Shown: positions 1-10,544 of the stretch, piece after piece
Numbering within the stretch: position 1 is the first letter of the stretch
How the letters are laid out: each line of letters begins with the position of its first letter
From: Neoscytalidium dimidiatum
Lineage: Eukaryota; Ascomycota; Dothideomycetes; Botryosphaeriales; Botryosphaeriaceae
Assembly (NCBI GenBank): GCA_037367355.1
Contig: CM074698.1
Coordinates: 496,001-560,000 of the forward strand
Length of the DNA stretch: 64,000 bases
Direction: 5' to 3'
Made by a program: the position numbers and the translations under genes
Notes under the pieces: model-generated
Told to the model about the DNA's origin: nothing
The model's input: the letters and a program-made list of their open reading frames with translations, nothing else
The model's database searches: none

Positions 1-235
1 GCACATCACCGGCCGCGCCGCCGCTAGTTGCGCGACTTCTCCGTTGCACCGCAGTGGCTCCATCGCGCGGCTCTCGGCATGCAGCTTCAGGCACGTCTCC
101 AGCGTCGAGCGCGGCGCCTGCTCGAACTCCGCCGTCGGGCTGGCGTGGCTTGAGTCGTGGAATGCGTTGTCGACACCGCCGTATTCGCTTTTGCCTTCTT
201 TCTCTTCTTTTTCTTCTTCTTCTTCGTCGTCGTTC
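1..235 (-). CDS. 3' exon of an unidentified gene with an acidic tract, cut by the window edge
   Basis: On the minus strand an open frame runs from about 235 to the window edge. It follows a plausible splice acceptor (CTAG just before AACGACGAC) and starts with Asn-Asp-Asp and a run of Glu/Lys, continuing into a mixed-composition region with a GC-rich third position, which suggests real coding DNA. I do not recognise the family. The acidic start and the adjoining acceptor are repeated in diverged form at about 3440-3600, so this is one copy of a duplicated exon. No start or stop codon is visible within the window. Confidence 0.35.
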
Positions 236-437
236 TAGACGTGACCTATCGTAATACGCTCATCCGCTCCTCCCATTACTATTGTTGATAGGGAATTCTG
301 CAATCATCTACATTCCACAGAAGACATCACGTTCAGCGTTTCAGCATGCAGCCGAGGCTCCCTTGCAAAACATGATGCAAAACCAAAAGCTCATTGACTA
401 AAATCTCCGCAGGTGCATTAAATCATCGTCGCCATCA

Positions 438-1450
438 TCATGTCCACCTACGACGCCCAGAGTCCAGCTCCACATGCGGCGGCAAGTCACCCGGCGCCTC
501 ATGCACCGTCCCATGCGCCAACCAGGACGTATCCGAATCAGGCGCCTCGACCACCGGCGTCCCCTTCTGATCCACTCCTCCTGCAGACAGCGGTTCCCGC
601 TGCCAGCCTGCACCCGGCTGCGGATGCATGGCGTCGTCCCAGCCGTCGGGATGGTCCCCGTTGCGCGACGCTGCGCGCCGCTGCCGCACGGCTTTGAGGC
701 CTATCCAGATGCCGGTGAAGAGCACCAGCGGGATGCCGACGCCTAGACCGACGCCCAGTGCGACTTTCACGATGGAGGCGTCGGGAAAGTCAGATGTGGT
801 GGACTTGCCGAAGGCGACTGTGCTGCTGACGGTCACCGGGGTGGCTGCTGTCGTCGGCCGTGCGGATGCGACGAATGTGCTGATGGCGGCGCTGCTCGTG
901 CTGGACGGTGTGGAGGTGGTGGATTGCGATGTTGTGGACGAAGTGGTCGCCGAGGACGAGGCTGCCGCGCTTGCGGTTTCGACTTCCTTGGTGATGTTGA
1001 AATAGTGGGAGGTGAAGCCGGTGGAGCTGCCCGGGTTGATCCAGAAGAAGTAGATGTGTGATTTGGTCCGGTTTGCGCCGTACGTCTGAACCGTCCATTT
1101 GAAGGACTGGTCCCCTGAGCCGCCGCCTTCGAAGGCTTGTTGTGGGTCACTGTCAGCCTTGCGTGTGCCCTCCGTCGTGTTTGCGCAGACCTACTGTGAA
1201 TCGTCTCAATCTGGATCCCGGACTCAAGGTCGATCTGTTGTTGAAAAAGTGCAATATAGTAGGAGCTGAGTGTCGTGGTCCATTCGATGGTCTGAATCGA
1301 ACCAAGTGCAAAGGCTGGGTTGGCTACGAAGTTGTTCGAGGGCCCGGGCTCGGTCGGATAGATCCAGAGATTATCATCATCGGCGACGGCAGCAAATACT
1401 AGTAGACTGAGCAATATGAGGCCTAGAAGGAAAGCATTCCATGCGGCCAT
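438..1450 (-). CDS. Mid2-like single-pass membrane protein with Ser/Thr-rich ectodomain
   Basis: The start at 1450 gives a hydrophobic signal peptide (about residues 1-23, ending AAVADDDN). An extracellular domain follows with features common in fungal cell-surface proteins, such as WIYPTEPGPSNNF. An intron at about 1150-1190 (donor GTCTGC) joins to a second exon carrying a Ser/Thr/Ala-rich stalk, one transmembrane helix (around VALGVGLGVGIPLVLFTG) and a basic-then-acidic cytoplasmic tail ending at the stop at 438. This is the usual layout of fungal Mid2/Wsc-like surface sensors and related hypothetical proteins. The exact splice choice is uncertain because a 60-nt alternative also keeps the frame. 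It is convergent with nothing obvious and probably lies outside the biosynthetic cluster. Confidence 0.7.
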
Positions 1451-2047
1451 TTGAAATGAGCGAGGTTAAAAACGATCTTGTACAAAGGTAACTTGCAAGG
1501 ACTAGTACATGCAGGGTAGAAGCCACTTATGGATGATATACGCGTGTGCGGGCGCGGTTCTGCACCAAAGCATGGCGGCTGAAGGATGGCCTCGGGGGGC
1601 CAGTAAGATCACGACGCGATAGACAGCAAACATGACGCTAGTCCAATGACGGAGGGGCCTGCGGCTCCCGCGCGCTAGATGGAACGTATCTCGGTTCTTC
1701 GTGTTGATCCATTGGCTTTGTAAATCCTTCTCCTGCTTTCCACTGTGGCACAGTAGTTGAACGTCCAGCAGAAACACGGCACTCGGTTATTTCAAGCGCC
1801 AGCTGTGACGAAAGAGGAAAGAACTCCGATAGAGAAACGTGAAATACAGTCAAGTGGAGCTGTGAATCGGATGTGCGTGCCCCGCTTAGTCCAACAATTC
1901 CATTGGGTGACATGGATCGCACCCATGTGCGGCGCGGTTGTCATGCACGGACATGGCCTCTGTATATCCTTATCTGGTCCCTCCGGTCGCCCCGAGTCGC
2001 CTTTTAAGAATGCGCGGGGCGTTGTGTTCCTAAATGTCCACGACAAT

Positions 2048-3373
2048 ATGGCCCCATACTCATCTCACACACGCAGCGCGTTAATCGGGGTTAGCGCCCT
2101 CGCCTTGTTACTGCTCTTCTTACTATACAGTTACAACAACGATGCTTCATCGCCTCTGCACTTTTCAGAAAGCCTTTCAGGCGTAACTGACTCGGATCTT
2201 CTCAACCATGTTTTCAACCGAACACTTGGTGTAAGTGAAACTTAAAAAATATATACGACGTCGCTGCTGACATCCTCATAGTTTCAGAAGATCTTCGTCA
2301 TCAATCTTCCATCGCGCACAGACTATAGGGACTCTATGGCCCTAGCTGCTGCCTTGTCCGACTTGGACGTCGAGTTCATTGATGGCGTTACTGGCGTGGA
2401 AGAAAAGACGCTGCCTCCTGGTGCCAAGGAAGTGAATCTCAACCCAGGAAGTTTATACGCCTGGCGGGCTCACATGAATGCCGCTAGAATGTGCGCATCC
2501 CCCTCCTGAATAGCGTCCGTGCCGTGGTGGGCCTAAAATACATTTTCTGATTGCTGTAGGATCATCGAACAAGGCCTTAGTTCGGCGCTGGTTCTTGAAG
2601 GCGATGTCGACTGGGACATCAGAATCAAACAGCAGATGCGAGACTTTGCCAGAGCGTCGCGCCTTCTCATCCAACCGCTCCCCGGCACCACCGACAAATT
2701 CCTCGACCCCAGCTTCCCAGAGCCACAGGCCGGACAGTCGCCGCAGGACTTCGAAGTCGGCAAGGAGACAACTGCCGAGCCGACGACCTCCCCCTACGGC
2801 GACATCGACCGATGGGACATGCTGTGGCTGGGACACTGCGGCACGCGTTTTCCAAGACTCAGCGACGGGAACGCGCCGCTGGGACGTGCTGTAATCCATA
2901 ACGATGAGACGGTCCCTGAAAAACAGCATATAAAGATGCAGTTCGGTGACGACGAGCTGGTTCAGCAGTACCCGGCGCACACGCGGGTCGTCTCGCGCGC
3001 GCGGGTCAACACGTGCACGCTGGGATACGCCCTCTCTCAGCGCGGGGCGCGGCGCCTGCTCTACGAGATTGGTATCCGCAAGATCACTGGTACGAATGAC
3101 ATGATGTTCCGCTCCATGTGCGATGGCGTGGATGGCCGCCCGATTAGTACTTGTTTGACCGTCCAGCCGCAGCTGTTCCAGCATCACCGTCCGGTCGGCG
3201 CGAAGAGTGCTTTTAGCGATATTTCAGACCATGGAACCGATTACAATACGCAGGCTTTTACGAGAAATATCAGGTGGAGCATGAGGCTCAATTTTCCGAA
3301 GCTGGTTTACGGAAAGACGGATTATGTCGACTTGTTTAAAGATGGGGAGAAGATGCCGGATCTAGGATTTTGA
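2048..3373 (+). CDS. GT25-family glycosyltransferase, type II membrane protein
   Basis: Three exons: 2048-2230, about 2282-2490 and 2560-3373. The first intron has a GTAAGT donor. The second (2491-2559) has a GTGCGC donor. The protein begins with a short cytoplasmic tail and an N-terminal anchor (SALIGVSALALLLLFLLYSY), then KIFVINLPSRTDYRDSM, the classic start of LPS-type family 25 glycosyltransferases. LVLEGDVDWD follows, and the acidic cluster there is probably the sugar-nucleotide/metal site. Length is about 400 residues, as usual for fungal members. The start was chosen as the ATG immediately before the anchor; the frame is open further upstream but without a better ATG. Likely role: transfer of galactose or another sugar in the Golgi. 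No link to terpenoid synthesis is evident. Confidence 0.8.
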
Positions 3374-3412
3374 TAGCAGTGTACGCTTTAAAGATGAGTC
3401 CATGAGAAGTCG

Positions 3413-4006
3413 CTATAAGGTTCCAGAAAGACTAATAATTCTAAACGCGTCGTTGGCACCGCCGTCTTCATCTTTGTCTTCATCTTTGTCTTCATCTTTG
3501 TCTTCTTCTTTGTCTTCTTCTTCTTCTCCCTCCTCCTCCCTGTCGTCGTTCTGGGCATGACCTGTCGTGGCAGTCTCGCTCGCTCTGACGAATGCGCGCG
3601 CTAGCGTACACCCGTCGAGCTTACAGTCGGAGGGGATAATGCGTTCAAAGACCGATGTACGCTCGAGCATCTTTGCCGGCGTTGAAGGGAATATTGCATC
3701 TGCGTTGGGCGTTTGCTAGTCAGCCGTATTTCCGCCTATTGTTGCCTTTTTGTCTTCTCTGTCTAGCATTCTGTGGGATTAGGGGAAAGGGGGTGGGGAT
3801 GACGAACAGCGGATCAGGAGCCCGGCTGTGAGGCTCACGCCGACTGACGTCGCCGCAAGCACCAGGAACTCGGCACAAAGGGGGGCGAAGAACAATGCCA
3901 CCGTGCCGATCCAGTTGAAGGTGGTATCGCCCCGGGCGTGCGGATCCAGGCGTGCCGGAGTGTCAGCCTCTACGAAATCTATCCACGGTCCTGTTATGCG
4001 GGGCAT
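3413..4006 (-). CDS. Possible small membrane protein with acidic tail (low support)
   Basis: An ATG-initiated frame at 4006 encodes about 65 residues with one hydrophobic segment (VALFFAPLCAEFLVLAATSV). Further frames at about 3700-3615 and 3552-3413 could be joined to it by introns. The last begins after a CCAG acceptor with Asn-Asp-Asp and runs through a Glu/Asp/Lys repeat to a stop at 3413. That last part is a diverged copy of the exon at 1-235, which is the main reason to take it seriously. The upstream exon joins are guesses. It may equally be a gene remnant left by a local duplication. Confidence 0.3.
3455..3545. repeat. Low-complexity TCTTCATCTTTG-type tandem repeat
   Basis: The stretch repeats a roughly 12-nt unit (CTTCATCTTTGT) three to four times and then degenerates into TCTTC runs. 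On the minus strand it encodes the Asp/Glu/Lys tract of the preceding entry. Confidence 0.8.
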
Positions 4007-4009
4007 CGT

Positions 4010-5390
4010 GCGAAGGAGCCAATAAGAGGGGATGGCACGGGAAAAAGAAACAGTGAAGCAGTGCCAATGTGGCAGGACTTCAGTGTACGGACGAGGAGAA
4101 GATGAGGTGATCCAATATATTTACAATCTGTTCAGATGTATGCGTGTCAGTGCATGTAGGGATTATTGGCATGCCATAGAGTGTAAATCATGATAGCCCA
4201 CACACAGGCTGAGAAACATGCCGAGGTGTTGCTATTCTTGAAGCCTTCAGCCACTCCGGTAAGTTCGTATGTGGTGGAGCTCGTTGTGCAGCCAAAATCT
4301 GCGCATATTCCTTAGCGCATGGTGAAAAGCGATGGAATGGCCGAGAGGAAGGGCCAGGCGGACAAGTGGTGTTGTTGAAATGCCCGATGGGATATAGCCG
4401 AGCGGAGGACCGTACGAAATTGACTGTCAAATGACGAACCAATCGATAACCGCCATTATCAGCGGTGATGCTTTCTCAGAAAAAATAAGATGCCGAAAAT
4501 GATGCCGAACAGTAACTGATGTCTTCCTGAGCAGCTTTGCTTGGAGTAATCCGGGCCAAGCAAGCTCAACTTTTGATTTCTGTGAGCGCCACATATCCAG
4601 TTGAAATCTGAATCAATTCGCCTGGTCTCGTGTATTGCTGTAGCTATCTAGCCACTGGTTCTACATTCGATTCTACCCTCTTGGCATTCCTATTTCGTCG
4701 TTTGTTATTGCTTTTCACATTCGAAATTCCATTAGGATTGCGAGGTGCGCTACATCCTGTTTGCCACAATCGGGCCATGTGAATGGAGCGATTTCTTGTT
4801 ACAACCCCCTATTAAGGATGACACTTAGAGTGTCATATGGACCACGGAATGTTGAGTCCGATGAATGGTATCTTGCTAATGTTTGTTGTCGGAGTCCGAG
4901 CCGGTAGGATTCTCTGATGAAGAGTTCTCTCTGTTGAAAACCATGATAGATTGACCCTCTTAGGGGCATGACGACTAGTAGGAGACTATGTACATAGGGG
5001 TGGAACTAGGCCTATTTAGGCCTCTCTTGATTAGGTAAATACTACATGCGTCCCTTCGATCTTCAACACTCTCTACCGTCTCTCACTCTCATTTTACTAA
5101 GGGTTTACCGTCCGCCATGGCAATGTCGAACTTGGATGCTCGCCAAATGTGTATAACTGCGCGGCTAATTAGCGGGCAGCCCACAAGATCTCTAGCATAC
5201 CCATACGGCCTTGCTCGATTCCTCCCCATTCGTCTTCAAATCATTAGCATCTGGAGAAACTCCAAAGACAAGAACGATGATAAGTTCTTTTGAACAGTCT
5301 GATTTATTGCAATATGAATTGTAGTTCTTGTCTCACCATTGTGATCTCTTGACGTTTTGTAAGCTGAATTAATTCCAGGATATAGCAAAC
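4010..5390. other. Gene-poor left border of the cluster
   Basis: No supported gene. The stretch holds one TCGGAGTCCGA palindrome (4889-4899). At about 4930-5110 it has a sequence with the look of a decayed LTR: it starts TGTTGAAAACC and contains the palindrome GGCCTATTTAGGCC and a pyrimidine-rich 3' part. No reverse transcriptase or integrase frame was seen beside it. Confidence 0.4.
4889..4899. promoter_or_regulatory. Cluster palindrome TCGGAGTCCGA
   Basis: An exact match to TCGG-N3-CCGA, which is contained in the AflR-type consensus TCG-N5-CGA. It lies about 0.5 kb upstream of the P450 relic that starts near 5395, so the promoter of that relic apparently kept its operator. Confidence 0.6.
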
Positions 5391-5394
5391 ATGC

Positions 5395-6556
5395 ATGTTA
5401 AGACGCGACACACGCTCCAATAAGCGTTCTCAGCTCTTTAGTGATGGCCCACGAGGTGTCGCTAGGTCTCTTCATCAAATTTTCCTGCATATTTTCGCAT
5501 ATTTGACCGCATTCCCGGTTATATGCACATTCAAGGATCCTAAATCTGGTCTTTTGATATTGAACCCAAACGCACCTTTCAAGTTCACCTATGCAACAGC
5601 AAAGAGTGAATTCAGCATTCGTGCCCGTGAGATGATCCAGGAATGACTCACCAGTCACCCAGAAGAGCCAGCTCGCGTCAGAGCCGACATTGGCATGATA
5701 ATGATCCTGCCTCCGAAAATGGCGAACAAGATCCGGAACGAGTCACGCCTGATTTCCTTCAAAATGGTACACACCGTAACTAACGGTCCAAATTTGTTTG
5801 CTGATGGATTTCTCACAAAGTCCACCAGGTCTTTCATGCCGAGCTTCCCAGCTTCGAGGGGTTTAGAGAGAGCTCGAGAGACTCGTAACTTATTCAGCAG
5901 GTCTTCATGAAGGATCTCATTAAGCAACTCGGCAATGGTTGGCTCTGTTGGATGTGAAAAACTACATCTGCAAGTATAAGGCAGGAGTGCCAGCTTTGAC
6001 GACGCAACCGTGTAGTTTAAGTAAACTTCTGGCAGGCGCCACTATGATCCTGCTAATGCGCAGCTTTTTACGTTAGTGGCGCCTATAAACTCTACTACAG
6101 ACTTGATTTATCAAATTATGACGGATCTTCCGCATTATGTAGAGAGCGTCGAAGCCTTGCGTGAAGAATCTATCACAGTGCTTAACGAGGGTGACTAGGA
6201 GAAGGCGTCGTGGTATAATATGGAAACCCCTGGACAGCGTCCTCAAGGATAGTCAGCGCCTAAAGCCCATTGAGATAGGTAAGACTAATCATAGTCACAT
6301 ATTAAACCTCCATCGTAATCTACCACGGTTGGAGACTTACCACTTCGTAGTTTCTATGCACCGCCTTACCGTTGAAGACGTCAAACCTTCCCACTGCCAA
6401 CGAGGCCAAAATCGCTCTTATTCAAATTTTGCTCAAGTATGACTGGAGGCTCTTGCCCGGTTCGGCCACGAAGCGCGCCCATCTGGGATATTTCTGTCCG
6501 TGGATCCGCTCACTAAGATGGAGATTCGCAGGCGTCAGGAGGAGGTGAAAATCTAG
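5395..6556 (+). pseudogene. Relic of a CYP503-like cytochrome P450, heme loop deleted
   Basis: Segments of this region translate to pieces collinear with the P450 at 17105-18900: an N-terminal part (about 5560-5760, LNPNAPFKFTYATAKSEF, then ILPPKMANKIRNES), an I-helix part (about 6045-6170, APINSTTDLI), the ExxR region (about 6230-6280, DSVLKDSQRLKPIEI) and a C-terminal part (about 6392-6555, EAKIALIQILLKYDWRL to RRRQEEVKI). In-frame stops occur (TGA at 5644), much of the region between 5800 and 6040 is lost, and a frameshift lies near 6495. Near 6390 the sequence jumps from the region just after the ExxR helix straight to the residues following the cysteine loop, so the heme-ligand cysteine is gone. 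It cannot encode a working P450. Confidence 0.85.
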
Positions 6557-7165
6557 GCGTGTATTATCAAATACAATGGTTCAGGATGGATGAGAGCAAT
6601 GCTTACATCAAAATAACTTGGCAGCACGTAGTAGCAATTGAATATTGTTACTGTCTTCTTAAATAAAAAGGACATGTTTGTCAAACAGGAATAACATCCA
6701 TTTTTGAATTGAACTAAACGAAATGACGGTTTAATACAGCAGACAGGATAGACACCGTGTAAGTGGGATTGGAAAACTGTTAGATCGCAGTTGATTCCCA
6801 TTTTTGGGTTGACTTGCCCCCCTCTCGGGCCGAACGACTGCGTTCTGTGCCCTCTTGTGTTGAGGGATCGATAAGCCAGAAACTGACCGTCTACGCCGCA
6901 CCTTATGATGAATATCGGATACGAAAATGACCGGTCGGTGAATATTCAGGCTAGGTCCTCTGTAGTCCTGTCCTGTCTGTTCGAACCTCCAGCGATCCCT
7001 TACCGTGACCTTTTCTTAAAGATGAAAATGGCCGGTACCAAACTTTTCCTGCATGCATCTGCGACGAAGCGGATCATTGGTCCTTGTCAGATTTATCTTT
7101 TAAATAGGCGGAAGCTCTGAAACTGTGCATATCCTTCGCATTCATCCACATTTCAGGTGTCCAAA

Positions 7166-8377
7166 ATGGGGGGGCCACGCATCTACAGCGCTACTGCCAC
7201 AGCTCCAGTCAACATAGCCACGATAAAGTTGGTAACAGAAGGAAATCACTTTCAAACCCTATTGACTCGTTTTTGCAGATATTGGGGCAAACGCGATGAG
7301 GACCTTAACCTTCCGACAAACTCCTCCCTCTCCGTCACCCTTTCACAAGATGATCTGCGTACGTCCACCACTGTGTCATGTTCAGCATCCTACGCGAGCG
7401 ATTCCATAAATCTCAACGGCCAAGTGGGAGACGCCTCCGCGCCACGTCTTCAGAAATGCCTCACCGCTCTTCGCAACCTCCGCCGCAGGCTGGAAGCGAC
7501 GGACCAGACGCTTCCCCCGCTGTCTCATTACGGCATCCACATTGTCAGCGAAAACAACTTCCCCACAGCCAGCGGTTTGGCTAGCAGCGCGTCGGGCTAC
7601 GCTTGCCTAGTTCGCGCCGCGGCCGACCTTTACAGCCTCACCGTCTCGGCCGCCGAACTGTCCCGCATTGCGCGGCTGGGATCCGGCTCCGCCTGCCGCA
7701 GCCTCATGGGCGGCTATGTGGCCTGGGATCTGGGCAGGGAGCGGGACGGCTCTGACAGCCGGGCGAGACAGGTGGCAGCAGCGGCGCACTGGCCCGACAT
7801 GCGGGCGCTTATCCTCGTCGTGCGCGACCGAGAGAAGGACGTGAGCAGCTCAAGTGGCATGCAGCTGACGGTGCGAACAAGCGAGATGGCTGCGTACCGA
7901 GCTGAGCGGCTTGTGCCGACGCGTATGCTTCAGATGGAGGCAGCTGTGCTGGCGAGAGACTTCGGGGCCTTTGGGAAGCTAACTATGAAGGAAAGCAACT
8001 CATTCCACGCTCTGTGCTTGGATACTCAGCCGCCGATCATGTACATGGATGATTCCTCCCGTGCGGCGATCAGGATCGTTGAACAGCTCAACGCTCGCGC
8101 TGAGAAGACGGTGGCTGCGTACTCCTTCGATGCTGGACCCAATCCTGTTATTTTCTATCTGGAGCAACATAAAGCGCACGTCGCTGGCAGCTTCAGATTC
8201 CTGCTCCCCGGAAAAGACGGGTGGGAGAGTGATCGAAGCAAGAATATTGAGGCCAATGAAATATTTATCCCGGCCTGGCTGAATGCAGATGTCACCGTGT
8301 TGAACGATCGCGTCTCAAGAGTCATTTTGAGCGCGGTCGGTGATGGTCCGAGGAGCATTAACAGCACAGTTCATTAG
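7166..8377 (+). CDS. Diphosphomevalonate decarboxylase (mevalonate pathway, cluster copy)
   Basis: Converts mevalonate 5-diphosphate to isopentenyl diphosphate with ATP. The start at 7166 (AAAATGGGG) is the first ATG before TATAPVNIATIK. A 51-nt intron (7228-7278) without an in-frame stop interrupts the family anchor; removing it gives the expected IATIKYWGKRD. The nucleotide-binding segment ASGLASSASGYACLV, the GSGSACRSL loop and the C-terminal DAGPN motif with the catalytic-region Asp are all present, so the enzyme looks active. Length after splicing is about 386 residues, normal for ERG19/MVD1. It is convergent with mevalonate kinase, only about 290 bp away. Being in a terpene cluster it is probably a pathway-specific paralogue, but the primary copy cannot be seen from here. 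Confidence 0.93.
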   Translation: MGGPRIYSATATAPVNIATIKLVTEGNHFQTLLTRFCRYWGKRDEDLNLPTNSSLSVTLSQDDLRTSTTVSCSASYASDSINLNGQVGDASAPRLQKCLTALRNLRRRLEATDQTLPPLSHYGIHIVSENNFPTASGLASSASGYACLVRAAADLYSLTVSAAELSRIARLGSGSACRSLMGGYVAWDLGRERDGSDSRARQVAAAAHWPDMRALILVVRDREKDVSSSSGMQLTVRTSEMAAYRAERLVPTRMLQMEAAVLARDFGAFGKLTMKESNSFHALCLDTQPPIMYMDDSSRAAIRIVEQLNARAEKTVAAYSFDAGPNPVIFYLEQHKAHVAGSFRFLLPGKDGWESDRSKNIEANEIFIPAWLNADVTVLNDRVSRVILSAVGDGPRSINSTVH

Positions 8378-8668
8378 ATTTGCAGATAGAGCACTCAAGA
8401 AGGAGAAATACAGTCAAATGTCACTCCTCTGCTTTTTCGTCATTTTTGATGGACCAGTCAATCAACGATTCCAATAGAACTCTGCAATTGGATCAAAGAG
8501 AGCAAGTGCCGCTGGAAGCCTATTGATGTTTGTATAATGCTGTGCTCTCTGTGCTTTCCGAAAACTTCCTTCAATCAACGCACCGATTGCTACTTCCTAG
8601 CACGTTACATTCGGACTCCGTTTCACCCAAGCTACTCATCAAACGCCTGCACTAGAGGCGTTAACCAT

Positions 8669-10159
8669 CTACTGTCTCCAAAAGTTCCAGCCCTCCCAGC
8701 TGTCGGAAGAGGCCTCTCCGGAAGACGGCGCCGTATTCATGCCAACCAACCCCTCTACGGCCTCGGTTCCTTGCGCGTTCAAAAACTTCTCCTGATCAAT
8801 CTCTTTACCGCTCTGCAAGACAGCAGGCCAAAGCACGCCAACACCATCGCCAGCAAGCGTCGCTTCGTACTTCTTAAAGCCCTCGTCCGCCAGCGCCCTT
8901 TCCAGATTCATCAGCACTTGTGACATCTTCCTTGCGCTCGAAGGGGTCGAGTCGGCCGATTCATTCCGCATGATATCCCAGCCGCCAATTTCAGGCTTAA
9001 GGAGAGTGATGGTACAGCCCCCGCCGCCAGCACCAGTGAGCTTAGTCCAGCCGATGCCGGCATGGTCAGTGAGGGCGCGGACCCGCTCCAGTCTTGGAGT
9101 AGATACGCCAAGCGCAACAAGAAGGCCGTGATTGGCAGCTATGAGGTTGCCCAAGTGTTGTAAAGCTGCCGGATCCCAGCAGTCTATGTCTCTGGTAACG
9201 AGGCAGTCGTACGCGGATTTCGAGATCTCGTGAATAGCGTCGAGAATGTACTCCGTGATGGCTGGGTAGACATCCTTGAGATGTTGCACTTTAGCAACCT
9301 CATCAGCCGTGTTTCGGGGGGCTTCCGTGTTAACGATTAGTAGAGGGAGCTCCGGAAAGTCGCGTAAGGGCGTGACAACCGGGAGCCCCCCTTTCGTGTT
9401 TTGAAAAAAGACAGCTTTGCCGCCACTGGAAACCATGTTGTCTACGCCTGAAGGGTTGCCGTGATAGCACATCTCTGCGACAAAGGCCCATCTATTGATG
9501 TATCCGATGTGAAGCGCCGATTCTGCAGAAGACTGGGTTTTATAAGGGGTACTAAATGCTCTACTTTGAAGCAGCAACGCAGTAGCTAGGCATACTGCTA
9601 CACTTGCACTGCTTCCCAAACCTGCTCCAATTGGTATCGTTGAGCGAAGAGTGTATATGCAGGAAGTTGGCTCTCGGGAGCTTAGTGAGAGGAAAAGGTA
9701 GAGAAATGCGAGGACAGAGGCCTGATGAGCTTTGCGGATGTGTTTCTCGTAGCCTGGGCTGATGGCTTGTACGTACGGTTGAAGAATTCTCGTGAGCTCG
9801 GGGTCGAGAGCCGTAACATAATCATAATGGTGCTTTTTTTTTCTAGGGGCTGAGAAAGCCGCCCAGGGTAGTTCGTTGATATCCCAACTATGGTCTAGCC
9901 CAATGTCGGGGAAGCGGAGAGAGATGGTAGGCTTCGAATTTACAGGAAAGGTGACAAGTAGGTACGAGCGAAGTGATATTGCAGCAGCAATTGCAGCCTA
10001 CAGTTACGTTAATGATAAATACCGAGTCGCGAATGAGACTTTTCTGACCTTGTTATGGACCACAGCATGTTCCCCATAGAGGATGACCTTACCAGGTGCG
10101 GAGACCACGAAGGAGGGTACATAATGTTGACGGTGGCAAATCGCGACGTGGCGATTCAT
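8669..10159 (-). CDS. Mevalonate kinase (mevalonate pathway, cluster copy)
   Basis: Phosphorylates mevalonate with ATP. Exon 1 (10159-10049) carries VVSAPGKVILYGEHAVVHNK, the GHMP-kinase N-terminal motif. A 51-nt intron (9998-10048) leads to exon 2 with AAIAAAISLRSY, the glycine-rich ATP loop IPIGAGLGSSASVAV, the substrate-region GNPSGVDN and the C-terminal GAGGGGCTITL motif. The spliced protein is about 479 residues, within the range of fungal ERG12. The frame is open through both exons with no damage. Together with the adjacent decarboxylase it supplies two of the three ATP-dependent steps; phosphomevalonate kinase is not in this window. The start was chosen as the ATG 22 residues before the GHMP motif. 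Confidence 0.93.
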
Positions 10160-10544
10160 ATATGCCGGGTTTCTATTTGTGGATGAACGGGAAGAGTAAG
10201 TCATATTGCAGGCGACGAGAACAGAAGTTGTAGCTGTCACATGTATGAGGCAAGACGAATATATGCGCGATGGCTTCCAGATATAAATCTTCAAAGGCTT
10301 GGATTGGTGTGTTTGAAGTATCTGACCAAGTTGAAAGAATGATCGGATGATTAAAAGCAAACGTATTAGGTTAATACTGGAGTTTCACGATTGCTTCGAA
10401 GATTTTAGCATTCCGATCAGTGTTCTATTTTACTCCATACATCATTATCTGCTACGGAAATGAATTATAATACAAAAGTTTTGAAGGTAAGTTATATTAA
10501 GAAATAAGTAGGAAACCTTTTCCAAACCTGCTCTCGACGCTCGC

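Noticed and set aside
7228..7278. 17-residue insertion in the diphosphomevalonate decarboxylase
   Set aside because: It is an in-phase intron without a stop; removing it restores the family motif IATIKYWGKRD.
7646..7656. Further TCGG-N3-CCGA match
   Set aside because: It lies inside the GC-rich coding sequence of the decarboxylase and is likely to be chance.
8611..8621. TCGGACTCCGT, near-match to the cluster palindrome
   Set aside because: One mismatch, and it lies between two convergent gene ends rather than in a promoter.
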